DNA from: Isoetes taiwanensis
Taxonomy: Eukaryota; Streptophyta; Lycopodiopsida; Isoetales; Isoetaceae
Assembly (NCBI GenBank): GCA_021234155.1
Contig: JAJEKV010000008.1
Span: 21,075,426 to 21,139,425 of the forward strand
Length of the DNA: 64,000 bases
Direction of reading: 5' to 3'
Shown: in pieces, positions 42,592 to 55,239 of the stretch
Numbering within the stretch: the first letter of the stretch is position 1
Layout: each line of letters begins with the position of its first letter
Translations under genes and position numbers: made by a program
The notes under the pieces: model-generated
The model's database searches: none
Seen by the model: only the letters and a program-made list of their open reading frames with translations
Told to the model about the DNA's origin: nothing

Positions 42592-43382
42592 CTAGTGATC
42601 CGAGTCAGTCTCTTCATCTCTATTATCTATGCCTACTCGGAGCTGGGCGATGAGGTGCAGATCTTGTTCAGTCACTAGTACGTAATCCACAACACGGGAG
42701 CCGCCTCCCTGATTTTCTTGCCTCCAGATGTAGCCGACAGATAAGGGCCACTGCGCCAAACCATTGCATATGACTAAATCAAAGATGTTGCACATCTAAG
42801 GCAATTGCCGGCCATGTCCCGTGATCTGATGGGGGCCGTGGGCTGATGTTCGCGGCCAAGCAATCTCTGCAGAGCGGAGCTGCAGGACGTCTTCTGGCAA
42901 CAGGTCAAACTTCGTGAGCTGTTCTATTCCATGCATGCATTGAAGTCTCCTAGCATCACAACTCTGCCAATTGCCTATAGAGTTGTATGTCTTCATATAG
43001 ATTGACATAAGGATCCATCCTAACCACATCTGTGTTGTAGCGGTAAAAGATGAACTCTGCGTGTGGAAAGTAGCATGCTGCAAGAAAGAAGTTGTCACCA
43101 CTGCGGTTCCGCACTCAGACCCATAAGTAACGTTTGTGTCTGCTTGTCTTCTGCAATGCAACTGCTGGTGCCAAAGTAATAGGCGACACCGCCATGTCCC
43201 CGTTTGCCCGTGCACTCATTGAACAATGAGTAGTGCTGATATCCTAGGAGGTCTAGTATTCGGTGCCCATCGTGTTCCCAACTTTCCATAAGAAAGACGA
43301 GATTCATGTCTGCCACAATGGAGTTGAGACTATCTCCCTTCTGCCAAGGGAAGCCCCTGCAATTCCAGGAGACCATACGCAA
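42592..43382 (-). pseudogene. LINE APE-type endonuclease, degenerate
   Basis: Starts MRMVSWNCRGF (43382), the usual N-terminus with the catalytic Asn. It continues with FLMESWEHDG (the metal-binding Glu position), GHGGVAYYF, a mid part in another frame, and ends VVDYVLVTEQDL ... DSDHXPL, the SDH motif with the catalytic His. The enzyme nicks target DNA to prime reverse transcription. At least two frameshifts or stops. Confidence 0.82.
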
Positions 43383-43583
43383 GCATTATCCCTATTTGAT
43401 GGCTGGATTAGCAGCGCCACCAAGGAGGGCAACATCGGTGTGCTGTGCAGGAGCAGTAGGAGTAGCAGGAGTAGCAGCAACAAAAACAAGAGCAGCCCGA
43501 GGGGTGACAGGACGTGCAGTGGGTGGAGCAGTAGAAGCGGTAGGCACATGCTGAGCAGAAGTGGTCTCTTCTCCTTCTCTCAT

Positions 43584-43856
43584 TTTGTACTAGGCACGAA
43601 ATTTCATGAATACCTTTCTAAAAGTTGGATCACTTTAGGCTATGAAGTTCATCAGACAAAAATATTTTCTCATTGCTAGGTTTATGAATATCTGTTAATG
43701 GCATTTTAAGGCTATTAATTTCTTCTTAGAGGCTCTTAAGCTTTGGGAATCATTTACTTTCTCCTTTTGGAATCTTTTCCACCATCTCTTTTAACAAGCA
43801 ACTGTCTTTTAGCCTTTTTGCGCATTTGTAAATATGCCCAACTTGATTATATTTCT
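43584..43856. other. Intergenic, no gene
   Basis: AT-rich, nothing recognised. Confidence 0.35.
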
Positions 43857-43990
43857 ATTTGGGCCTTTGATCTAGTGGTAACACATTAGTTCTAGAACAT
43901 CTATGTCTTGAGTTCGAGACTATTTAAGTTCCACTATGCATATTTCTATTCCATGACTATTTGTGGACATTAAAATAATATATCTATCTT
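43857..43990 (+). mobile_element. tRNA-derived SINE, copy 2 (short)
   Basis: A box TTTGATCTAGTGGTAACAC and B box TTGAGTTCGAGACT match the SINE at 39049. The body is shorter and the tail is ATATCTATC. Downstream, a TTAAGGTTGAA-x-AAGGCCATTT segment is repeated (about 43991-44015 and 44070-44100) with further ATCTATC words between, so a local duplication followed. Confidence 0.65.
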
Positions 43991-44732
43991 AAGGTTGAAC
44001 AAAAAGGCCATTTCATAACTTCAAAAATAATATCTATCTATCTATCCATCCATTTATGTCTCTACCTTAAGGTTGAATAAGAAGGCCATTTTGCCCATTT
44101 TACAACTTCACACGTGCATCTCCAAGAATATGAACTTCAGGAGCATAATTAAGGGCAGGAAAATCAACAACACTATATAGCATCAATAATACAAGAGGTA
44201 ATGGAAACAATGATAGTAGATGTCTATGTCAAGGAGTATGCCTGATAAGAGAATATATTTCTGTAGCATAGAGGTAACAATAGATATTGATTTTCAGGGC
44301 TAAACGAACAATGAGTATAGATGGAGAATCATGCAGTAAAAATGAGACCCTCTAATGGTAAACGCCAAGCTAGATACGGGGTGGAGCTATGGCAAAGAGG
44401 TGAGTAAAACAACCCCAAAATACAAAAATGAGAACCTGCAACATTGTCGCCCTTAGGATTATGGAGAGAATAATGGCATATATAAAGCGTTGAAAAAATA
44501 TCTTATGTTGTTAGTGATCAATGTGTTAAGGAGTTATGGCAGCATATCTTGAAACAAATAAATGAAAGAGTCAGTTGTCTATTAATCCTATCTCTTGTAT
44601 TGCCAATACTCCTTAACACATGCATATATTTTTATTGTCTCTCTTACCTCTTTGTATTCATTTTAGAGTGTTATTTCTCCTCTTGATCATGGTCCTAAAC
44701 TTACTGTGTCTTATGCATATAGAAATGCCCCC
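43991..44732. other. Intergenic with local duplication, no gene
   Basis: Contains the repeated TTAAGGTTGAA segment noted for the SINE. No supported frame. Confidence 0.35.
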
Positions 44733-44812
44733 GCGCCTTGAATTCTGGCGAAGAAGGCTGGCCAATGCGCGATAGCGTGGAGGCTTGCCTGACTTGCTGG
44801 AATTCAAGGCGC
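44733..44812. repeat. Inverted repeat GCGCCTTGAATTC, 80 bp span
   Basis: Arms 44733-44745 (GCGCCTTGAATTC) and 44800-44812 (GAATTCAAGGCGC) are perfect. Weaker pairing extends outward, so the unit may be a mini inverted-repeat element of about 110 bp starting near AAATGCCCC. Confidence 0.75.
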
Positions 44813-45370
44813 AAGGGTATTCGTGCAATGTGAAGTCGCGAGGGGCCATAGATTCAGCGTCACAGGTCGTCCATCCAACGACTTGGGAGCAGAATATGAG
44901 GCGAAGTGAATGAAAATCCTGGGCAACATTCAGGAAAAGAATTGCTGCCACATGGCGAGGTGCCATTGCCCACACGAGCCGGATCTCCCCCCCACCCCCC
45001 TCCCGACTTTACATTGTTAGTGAGTGGTCAATGTGCTAAGGTGTTATTTCAACATGTTAACTTGAAAAAACCAATTAGAAAAAAGTTGGTTGCATCGCCT
45101 CATGAGTGGTATGATAACTTGATGTCTATTGATTGGCCCTCTTGTTCATGCTCATGAAATAGTATATCTCATTCTCTTAGTGTTCAATGGGTCATGGTAA
45201 TATATTAATTTGAAAAAGGCGACTAGAAAAAGTTTGTTATGAGTGGTATGATACCATCGAGCGTCTTAAATATCATCTATTGTCATGTTTAAACTAGCAT
45301 AAAATCTGAAAAACTCTCTGTGTTTTTGGGTTGCCCCTAGGGGGCAAACCCTTGTTTATGTGGGCTTTTG

Positions 45371-45410
45371 GCATATCCTAGGTATATGCTGGAATATACC
45401 TAGGATATGC
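45371..45410. repeat. Perfect 17 bp hairpin
   Basis: GCATATCCTAGGTATAT and its exact reverse complement ATATACCTAGGATATGC are separated by six bases (GCTGGA). No coding context. It could be a recombination scar, a small palindromic element or part of a larger inverted structure. Confidence 0.9.
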
Positions 45411-48400
45411 TGTGACTGCTAAAAACCTACTCTTACCTGTAAATGTTAGGTCGCCATTGTTGATGTCGCTACCGGTGTGGAACCGGTTAACCCAAGCATA
45501 TATCGGCGGAGGAGAAATAGCGGATGAATGCGGGATTAGGATGAGTAGGAAGGGGAGTCGTCAACACCGTAGAGCTTTGGGCATGGCGTCATGCGGCAGA
45601 GGCATTTCTGCGATTCGACCCAATGTTTATCCGGTGGCGGAGGCAAAATGTGGATGGTAAGTGAGTGCCAAGGAATTCGCATTGCAAAAACCTCGCCGAT
45701 AAATCTCATGTCCGGACATTTTGGGAAGACGTCCTCGGTAGCTTCCATTAGGTATGTTCTCGCCATTTTTTGTTCTATCGGATATCCAATCACTCATATC
45801 GGATATGTCTTATGCGAGGAGCGGTGGCCTAGGTTATGAGATGGTTGCAAGCCATAAGAAACGATGTTATTACGCTAATTTATCTTTGGATCAAAAGGGG
45901 GATCCATCTTGCTTTGTTCAACCGAAGTTTTCTTGGTTCAGGGCTTGCTTTGTCTAATCCACTCTTGATTGCACATGGTGGATCTAGGATTAGTTTGCAT
46001 CATTGGACAAACGAATCCAAAGCCCGCATTTTTTCGTTATCCCATTTTACTCTATGATTAATTTTCTAATATTGCCAGATATGGCATGTTGAGCAAGCCG
46101 CAGCTCATGAAGAAGCAATCATTTCATTCTTTTAAAAGATAGTTTTACCCAAGGCGAGGATGGATATATTGGACTAGCTCAATATATCAAGTAGCAGCTT
46201 AGTTCAGCTTTGTGTAATGCTGGACATTACGCAGACACGCTTTTTATCTTTGGATGGGGTTCCTGGCGCCACACATGACAAAAGAAAAAAGAAACAAGCA
46301 AATCTTTTGGATCTTTAGACTCCTTGGTGTTTCTACAAATTTGTTGCCTAATTTGTGTTTTCTGTGTCATTGCAGATCCAGCATCGACCAAAACGGAAGT
46401 GTCAAGATTTTTGACGATAATGCTTCTCACCGCTTTAGGTAAACTCTTTGTGTGGATGTGTGGCTATAAACTCTGAGGCAGATTGTGCATTGGAAGTGCA
46501 GTAGTTACCAAGCCATTAGATTGGCATGTGCCTGGGAAAAAACTAGTTTGCATGCCTACGTTCAATGCAACCTAATGTTCAAGTCGGGTGACTTCACTTT
46601 GGTGGAATTATCCCGGACACGTCTTCATATTATTTGTTGAAATTGTCTATGAAATAGGGGCTAGCTATGGATCTCGCGCCATCTCTCAGTATTTTGGAAG
46701 TGCAAATCTAGTTTTTCTATTGCTCAAGTTCCAAAATATTTTGATGTAGTCGCTTGGAACGACCATTTCTCCGCATCCATTTTGCTTACTGATGAGCAAA
46801 ATCGCATGCTGTGGTCCAACTTGGCCTTCAAAAAAATCTCTGAACTTGCATAATGGGCATTGCATATTGTTATGGCATATTGTTATTGCATATTGTTATT
46901 GTGCAATGGACATGCAATTGACTGGATTTAGAAAATTCTGCGGTTATACTTTGTTAACAAGGCTATCATGCAAATATGGAGGTGCTTTGTTTGAAAACAA
47001 TGACCTGTGCTCGTAACTTTTTTGAAACAATGAGTTGCAATTTTCGGATTCTTGATGTGTAAATGCATTAAATTCATAAGTAATATTTTGGTATTTCATG
47101 CTTTGTTTTTCTATAGTCTTCAATTCTTGCAGTTAATTGTAGGAAGTAGAGATGTATATTGCATTTGTATGTGAATGAACAAAAGAAATGTGTGTGGTTC
47201 GCATCTTTGTCTGTTTTTTAAAACCGGAAAAGGGCTCTCTTCGACATGGACCAATGGTCGAGAAGATAAAGTTTCTTTTGCTTATTGTATCATTATATTT
47301 TTCAGATAATTACTTTTCCGCTTATTCCATATTCATGTTTCCTTCATTTATTTAATTATTTGGATGTACATGCATGTTTGTTGCTCTCAAAATTAAATCC
47401 ATCCAACATACAATTCTTTTCACAAGTCGCATCAAGTTGGAGCAAAATAAATCTATCTCGCATCATGCAATGCTGGATATGAGCATGTGAGACTTTGGAA
47501 TATGACCTCAAGGTACATTTCTTTAGGTGAGGACACGGACGATTCTTGGTGTTATTATTTGATTTTTAGTTTTCAAGGGCGGATATGATGTTTGCTTTGT
47601 TGTGATAGATGTTTCTAACAATGTATTGAAGGGAGCGTTTTAAGCTTGATGATTACTCAGATATTCGATTTAGTGGGCAAGTTTTGTTCTTTGTGGGTCG
47701 TGCTTTCTCATGTCATTAGAGAATGTGTTTTGCAATTTGTTATCATTCTTAACTTACCAGGAGGTAAGGCTTGTTAAAATATTGTGCCGAAGCTTCCTCC
47801 AAATTGGAAATATTTCTCTAGGATTTGGTAGTCCGCTCAAGAAAGGCAACAATAATAGAAGCAACTCGAGCTTTATCTATGCATTTCAAATAATTCATAT
47901 CAATAACCTACTGTTAATTGTGGAAAACCAGAATTAAACTTATTTCAAGTTCCCTGCTGGAAAAAGAGAATTTAAAATTTTGATAACCCATTGCAAACTT
48001 TATCCTGTTGCATCCTTTACAATGAATCAAATTTCTCTGCACTATCTGCATAAAATAGCCAAGTAAAGTTGGATGAAGAGACTGTACATTTCATTACTAC
48101 AAGGATGACAAGATTGTTTTTCAATTTAACCCATCTACAATAGTGAACATTTTTTTTACATGATCTGGCCTTTTTTGGAGTCTTTTTTAGGAGCAACCCA
48201 TCTACAATAATGAACATTTTTTTTTCCGGCAGAGCAGTGGATTAGGATGTGGTGCCATGTGCGGTGGCATGGGTTTGTTCCTTAGTTTGGTAAGACTATC
48301 AATAAAGCATATTGTTCCTAACCTTGTTGAATCAACCTTGTTGTATATTGTATAGAATAGTCTAATTGTCTAAACAGTATATTGTGTGCATTGTTTGTGG

Positions 48401-48959
48401 TTAGCAACAATTGATGATTTTCCAACGCCCATGATCCACCACTTATGTGTATACCAACGTGTAGAGCCCAATCCAATCCTCCCATTATAAGCAATAACCA
48501 ACCAAGATAACAAGTCCTCCCTCCCTCCACAAACTTTCGAATGCCGCTTTAGAATGCCCTTTTCTTTTTGCTTATTGAAATCTACGACATTTAATTAATC
48601 ATATCGCACTTAGTTCGATTTCAATCTACTTACTATAGATAAAGGAAGGGGTGTAACTTAAGGTTTATGTAAACTTCTTGATTACACGCTATGTTCACTC
48701 ATTGTCAAGGGTGCTCTAACCCTTAGCCCTAAGTTAACCTACACGATATAACCCTTTAAAAAAAAAATGATGAACTACATTTGGTAATTGTGTGAAAACT
48801 ATACAAACGAGTTCAAGGTATATATTAGGAGTGAAGGCCATGCTCATGTACTGTGAATTGTATAAATCAGTCATATGAGAAAATGTAAGCAAATAGTTCC
48901 AACTTTGAAAGCTTAGATTATGTGAGCATGAGTAGTTCTGCTATTGTATAAATTTACTA
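45411..48959. other. Intergenic region without a recognised gene
   Basis: Open frames up to 85 codons occur (for example 45412-45660 plus and 45536-45793 minus) but show no family features. A possible short exon follows a CATTGCAG acceptor at about 46375. Small repeats: three 13-base units at 46862-46900, and AACCCATCTACAATA(G/A)TGAAC at about 48126 and 48195. Confidence 0.35.
46862..46900. repeat. Three tandem 13 bp units
   Basis: GCATATTGTTATG, GCATATTGTTATT, GCATATTGTTATT in a row. Confidence 0.9.
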
Positions 48960-49450
48960 GAATATTTGCAGAATCTTGGAGGTTTATGGGAAACGTAAAG
49001 AAATCTTGAAGATTTGGAATCTTCATAGAATATTGAAAACTAAGGAAATATTTAAGGAATACTAGAGAGTCTAGTGGAATCTTCAAAGGATCTTTGGAAA
49101 CCTAAGGGTTGATAGAATCTCAATGAATTTAGGGAAGTCTTAAGAGAATCTAGGGGGATTTTTTGTAGAATCTAAGGGAATCTATTGGCATCTTTCTAGA
49201 AGCTGGGATCTTTAGGAAATCTTAGGGAGATGTAAAGGAATCTTGGAGAACCTAGGGGCATCTTCATAGAATGTTGGTGAATCTAGGGGGCTCTGTGTAG
49301 AATCTTAGAGAATCATAAGTGGATCCAAGGGAACCTTGAGAAATCTAGTGGAGTGTTCGTAGAAAGGGCATGCAAGGGAATCTTTATGGAACCTTGGAGC
49401 CTTTGTGTTAATACAACGAAGAATTTGGGAAAATTAGGGAACTTTTGCAT
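48960..49450. repeat. Degenerate minisatellite, period about 31-33 bp
   Basis: About 490 bp built from variants of GAATCTTGGAGAATCTAGGGG followed by ATCTT and a short spacer ending GTA or ATA. Roughly a dozen worn units are seen between 48970 and 49440. Similar words in reverse complement (AGATTCCCTTAAGATT) occur at 50828-50935. No coding frame runs through it. Confidence 0.7.
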
Positions 49451-52400
49451 GGAATCCACTTCATAGTGAACAACTCTATTTTATAATTCAAATTTGCTAA
49501 CTTCTATTTTACCCTTATTATTTATGGTCAGGGACAGTCTTTTGTGATGGTTTGACAACATTGAATTTGTTGGTGGCTTCTCTTGCCTTGAAGGTCAATA
49601 TTAGATAAACCACAATAATAATATGAGCTTCACCTCATCATTGATTTAAACATTTTTAGTATGAGGAGGAAGCATGAGGAGGAAGCAGGACATCATCAAG
49701 ATTATTGTTTGTGTCTCCAGAGTTTGTAGTTTAACAATGGTTATTTTCACTCATTCTCTTGAATTTTCTTGAGGGATATATGGTTTTGTACTTAAATTTG
49801 TTCTAGTTTCCGAAGCCATTTATGGTGTTGCAAAAAACTTAGCATTTTGGGAGGAAAGAAATGCCTCACACGTAAGTGAAGCGGAGTTGAAGAAGGATGA
49901 ACGCTTATTCAATTTAGCTTGCGCCATCAACCCAACCTTTAAGCTTTTACATCATTATGTATTCCTAGTTGATTTAAAAGTGCGGAGATGCCACTACTAC
50001 AATGTGAAGATGTATATGGTAGTGAATTATGATGTGCTATTTATAGGACATTTTAAAAATTTAGACAACCATTATGATCTATCGTCTAGTGAATTTAGAT
50101 GCATTTGAACATGTTTTGTCTACTTTTGATACAAAATGTTCTATTGGGCATGGGTCCTTGAAAGACATTTCACATGAAGAGCAATGCTGTCAAGTTGCTA
50201 AGGAAATAATGGGATGCTTTGCTTTCAGCTTTCAAAACTACCCCTTGAGTGTATTATGTGTAATAACTTGCGAAGTTGAACAGTTGAATTGTGAACAATT
50301 GAATTGTGTAATGCATTTTGCCATTAGCACCTAGGAGTGCCAATGTTTTTCAGATGGGAAAGGTGAGAATTTGGGACTTTAATAGTAAAGAATAATGACA
50401 CTATGCTAAAGTTCCTTCCAGAAATCAAGGATTTTAAGACAAGTTCACAACGTGCGTAGACAATATTATTGATGTTTGTGTTAGTATGAATGCAAATTTC
50501 CCTGCATGGTATGTTCCTTCCTTCAAAATAAAAACTTGCCAAGAAATGATTTGACAATTTACTTTTGCAACATGCGATATAGGAGTTTGTAAGTTTGGAC
50601 TAATGTTGCTAACTCAACTTAGTATAGAGGAGTATGCACCATAGAAAAATAGCTCGAGGAACATGCGCCATAGAAAATATAGTTTGCCACGCGAAATTGC
50701 CTAATAAGAATAAATTCAACACATAAAAAAAAATGACAATATGCACCATAGAAAATATACGAAACTGCCTATTAAAAATAAATGCAAAACATAAAAAAGA
50801 AAGTGACAATTTCAACTACATATCTATTAGATTCAAGAAGATTCCCTTAAGATTTCTTGAGTCTCTCTATCAATATTGTCATAGGCAGCCTAAGATTCTA
50901 TCAAGATTCTTTTTAGATTCCATTGCTCCCTAACATTCTACTTGATTTCTAGTACGAATTAAATGTCGACTTTGACTCCACCTTTGATGTCTCCAGTTAT
51001 GCATCGGAAATCTTGGATGGATCCATTGATCTCATGCAATTGATTAGTTTAAGCAAGCATGACTGTGGTCTAGATGTATATTCTAGATTGAATGAAAAGA
51101 ATATTAAAATAAAATAAATCTTCAAGGAATTTTCAAAATGGTAGCCCATGGAATTGATTGACTACAATGCCCAAGATGGACACTGTTACCTTTAGCCCTA
51201 ATTACAGTTAGAGGTGTTGAAATATCATTCAAGTGATTTTTTCTGCTGAATTGGAGGTATTTGCAAGATTGGACACACGTGTTGTGTATTTATACTAAGT
51301 CTGTATCCTCCAAAGATGTCATTTCGAGGGCCTGCTCAAAAGGCTTAGATGTTCTGCATCTGTTCATTATACCTTTATGCGCTTTTTCTTTTTTGTTCAA
51401 TCTCTGTACGAGCAATTATGAGATTTGTTGATATCAGGACTTCACATATAGATTTGTCATCCTGCATAAACGTGCATTGCATAAAATTGACAATATGCAA
51501 TGAATTCCAGTCCAAGCAAAAACGGATGCTACTTTCTACATGACAACGATTCTACATCTTATATTCCATCATTCAGGTTTCTAGATGCTATTATGAAGCA
51601 TTCATCCAGGGACTCTCGGGTTATCAAGGAATATTGGCTCGCACAATAAGAGGTTAGAATTGACACTAGGTTAGAATTGAATATCTATGTTCAAAGGTGC
51701 ATGCAATTCTTTACATTTTATAAGGAAAAATGTGGATAGATATATTCTTTATGTATTACTTGGGCATGCTATGACCGGAAATCGCAATCAAAGCAGAGGA
51801 TTCTTTGAAAAGACCAAAGATTTATTTATGCAAATGAAGGGAGAAACCTTTATTTCTGCAAATGAATGGAGAAACCATGGCTTTGCACTAACTTTTTGCT
51901 TGTGGTATTTGGCGGAAAGCTTGAACCCGATATGGTCGCAATCTTGTTTCAACAATGCACTCAAGCATATATTTGGAACTAGCGAGTAAGATTTAGATCT
52001 GTCTTGCTATTCTTAGAGTTAGGAATGCCCACGCTTGATGCCTTGTCTAGCGAATGTCCCATTTCTTTTTCTAGTTGTGGCCAAATAACGCTCTCCCGAG
52101 ATGGCGACAAACACTAGATTTGATCTGTTATTTGTGTAAAGCAGTTTTATATTTCTCATAAACGAGATTTCATTTCTGTTGTTGGTTATATTCTTGAAAT
52201 ATGCACGTGCCTTTGCGTGTTTTACCGCCATGGTAATGCCTATGCCTCGTGCCTTTGCCCGGTTATTCTTTATTTTCTTTTGCCGTTGTTTTTAAGTTGG
52301 TGGCACGAGAAATAAAGCAATAGAGGATTCACATTCTAATTTTCAACAAGTAACTATAAGCCATTGCAAAATATGTGGCTCATCAAAGAAAGACATGGGG

Positions 52401-52707
52401 AATTGTTGATGATAGAAATATAATCATGGGAATTCCAGTGACCTAGTAATGCGATTTGGTAGAAAAGATTTAAGATAGAATGTATCACTTATAATGCTTG
52501 CACCTGTTGTCAATATTAAGGGCCAATCGGTGAGGAGTTAGTGATGCAAATGGGTACCATCACCTTCACAAAATGACAATGTTCTAAAATAGCAATTTTG
52601 ATTGATTATAACAACATAACTTTCAAGTATGATTTAAGCCACCTCAACCTCCGGCCACGGAGGGCAACCCTCCGTGCGCAGCACCTTGTTTCTTTTGATT
52701 TGGCTTT
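49451..52707. other. Intergenic region with small repeats, no recognised gene
   Basis: A plus-strand stretch at 49810-50105 is open (AIYGVAKNLAFWEERNASHV, then SEAELKKDERLFNLACAINP) and may be a worn exon or transposon piece, but I cannot assign it. Another at 51687-51989 spans the 28 bp duplication. The rest is AT-rich. Confidence 0.35.
51821..51876. repeat. 28 bp tandem duplication
   Basis: Two units, TTTATTTATGCAAATGAAGG... and TTTATTTCTGCAAATGAATG..., both ending GAGAAACC; two differences. The 28-base length shifts the frame, arguing against a coding role. Confidence 0.9.
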
Positions 52708-54347
52708 TGTGACGCTCCTCGCTAAACATACGGCATCCAGTATTAATCTGGCAGAAATCCCCCATCCTACTCAACAACAACCGACGGGCCCTTCGCCTCT
52801 ACCCGCTTTCCGAGATGACCCTTAGTGCGGGGAGGGAACACGAAGGTGTCTTGCGCGCCCTTCCCCTATGGGCTCCTATAATAGCGGGGCGATAACACGT
52901 CAGAACTAGCATCAAACGTATACAAATACTACCTCGAAGGGTAGTGTATCACACATATACCAATCGAAGATGATAAGCACAACCGTGGAAACATGAGAGC
53001 TCCTACCCCGCTCGCACTCATAAGGAGGATGACCGGCCGGCTAGGCCTCAAGATAGAACAGACCGAGTCATGGCGATGGCGGGCTGGCATAGAACAATGG
53101 CTAGGGTTGACCACTCCATCCGCCCCTCCGTGCATACTTTGCGGATGGGCTAAATCGGGGCTCGACAGGGACTCTAGCCTTCCTGATCACGCTAATCCCA
53201 TGGTATCACCCATCGGGACTACTCCGAGGTTGCATCTCCTCGGTCCGATGAGGCGGGAAGGGTTGCATCTCCCCTTCCCGGGATCTAGAGGTGCCATGGG
53301 CGACTAGAGAATCGTGGCGACACCACGGTCGTGCACCGGCCCCGAACCCCCAAAACGAGAGCCAGGCGACACTTGCGGCTCTCGGTGAGGCAGGGCGACA
53401 CCATTGCCCGGAGGTGTGGGACCCATGCTCGGCCCACACAGTGACCGACCATAAGCCTAGCCCACTATGGGATCCCCGAAGCCCCCCACTCGGGGATCCT
53501 CCTCCACTTTCCCTCTAGCCCGTTGTATGGTGCGGGAGTCATCATAGCCTCTATAGCCCGGGTGGGCTCCTATGCACAAAGCCGCAAACTAATAGGAACT
53601 AAGGGATCTACTCTAGGAGCATACTACATATGGCTCTAGGTCTCTACCCCCTTCCCAATACAAGAGGAGCAAACATGATCAACCATCATCACATAATCAT
53701 CACATCATGAGAATAATCATAAGAAGAACATCTTAACCTAATCATACAACTAACTAATGGTTAGGGTTCCTTGATTAGGGTTCAAGATGTTGAATATGGA
53801 TTCTAGGATGGCTCTACTCTAGATACAAGATACTAGCACATCCCAATGCTAATTCCGGATGAGCTATCACAACTACTATCCTACATACCTGCTCCTGGCT
53901 CTCCCTCCGTCATCCGTGTGCCTCCATGGTCTCCGACTCACGAGATGCGCCTCCCTACTCCAAGAACGAAGTCTACCTGGCCCCCTCGGGGCGCACCCGT
54001 CTATGCCACAAGAAGCGATGTTGAAACGGGGTTTCAAGCGAGTAGGTGAGTCTCTGGGTGCTAGGGCCGGAAAGAGGTCTAGGGTTAGGGTTTATGCCTA
54101 TATAAGTTAGGTCCACCTAGGATGCCACGTGGCACCAATCGGGTGAGTCTGTGTGGGCGGTGCCCCAATAGGTTAAGGCCACGTGGATAATGGCTTAACC
54201 TATGGTTGGCTAAGTTATGAGAATAACTTAGCCATGCCCCCTAGTGCCACAACCTATGGTATACAAGGCTATGAAGATAGATTTGTATAGTGATTCGGAT
54301 CTAGGAATATATGTATTTATGACGTATATTCCCTCGGACAAATCACA
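52708..54347 (-). repeat. Chromovirus copy 2, left (3') LTR
   Basis: 1640 bp beginning TGTGACGCTCC and ending AATCACA. Alignable throughout with the LTRs of copy 1. The terminal palindrome is worn. Confidence 0.93.
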
Positions 54348-55239
54348 TTCTCCCCCTTAGGACAATCTTTGTCCTCGACATTGCGCTTAAGGTGACGATC
54401 CGCCTTATGCCTCGCAAAACATCAACATGCCATAACCTTTAATTCTAGTTTAGTAAATCAAGTTTTATTAGTTGTGTTGGTCAAAATTTAGGCCATATTT
54501 GTACTCATACAAAATTATATAGCCTTAATCGCTATTTCTTATAATAATTCAAAATACTCATTATAAGTGATATTAGGTTCATAATTCAAATTATGGCTCC
54601 CATCTCTCTCAATCTGGCCTGCTGGAAGTCCTCCTTCACTTGCCCCCAAAGGACACATTACGCTAGTTTGAAGTTAATACCTCCCAGGTTTTAGGGACCA
54701 CCCCTCTACTCTGAGCCTAACTACCGCCTGAAGGTTGTCCTAATACCTTTGCCAAGATCATGGTCTTTCTCGGATTTGGAGCTTAGATCATTTAAGATGT
54801 CATATCACGTTCATGATCGAAAGTACCTTGTACACATGATCCTCTGATCGAGTACACCCCTGGGGCATGCATCATGCCTGAGGGTTTCAAACAGTGAACG
54901 CCTCACGCATCCCATCATCATGCAAGATGATCACTTTAACTCCTCACCATGACCCTCCTACTGCCGTGTGCGCATTCCCGCATCGCGTGGCATAGAGATC
55001 ATCCGGCATGTCCACCACGCCTCACCATGCCTTCATTCTCACTACATGACCCTAATGGTCATGCGCACTTCTGGTGCGCAGGTGGCTCAGAGAAGGCCCT
55101 AGCATGCATCCCATCATCGCCCACACTATTCAGAAAGGTTCCTCGCACATGCACCCTAGTAACTAGGAATGCATGTGCCTAAGGCTAACTAACAACATAC
55201 CAGCTAACCACACCGGCAAGCTGGGTCATTTACTCAAGC

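Larger units (their letters stand above)
41600..43583 (-). mobile_element. LINE (L1-like) copy 2, internally deleted
   Basis: In sense (minus) direction it has the end of an Ala/Thr/Pro-rich frame (43583-43392), an APE-type endonuclease (43382-42592), and then directly the zinc-binding C-terminus (about 42080-41830) and 3' UTR of the reverse-transcriptase ORF. The reverse transcriptase itself is missing, so a large internal deletion joined the two parts. The 3' UTR matches the LINE at 17666-18190, including GGCCAATTGGTCTCCG and the stem-loop at 41689-41712. A MITE-like element (42217-42536) lies near the junction. Confidence 0.8.

Noticed and set aside
43304-43549. Leu-rich minus-strand frame that looks like a membrane segment
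   Set aside because: It reads a CAG/GTAG-type simple repeat in the wrong phase across the LINE 5' part.
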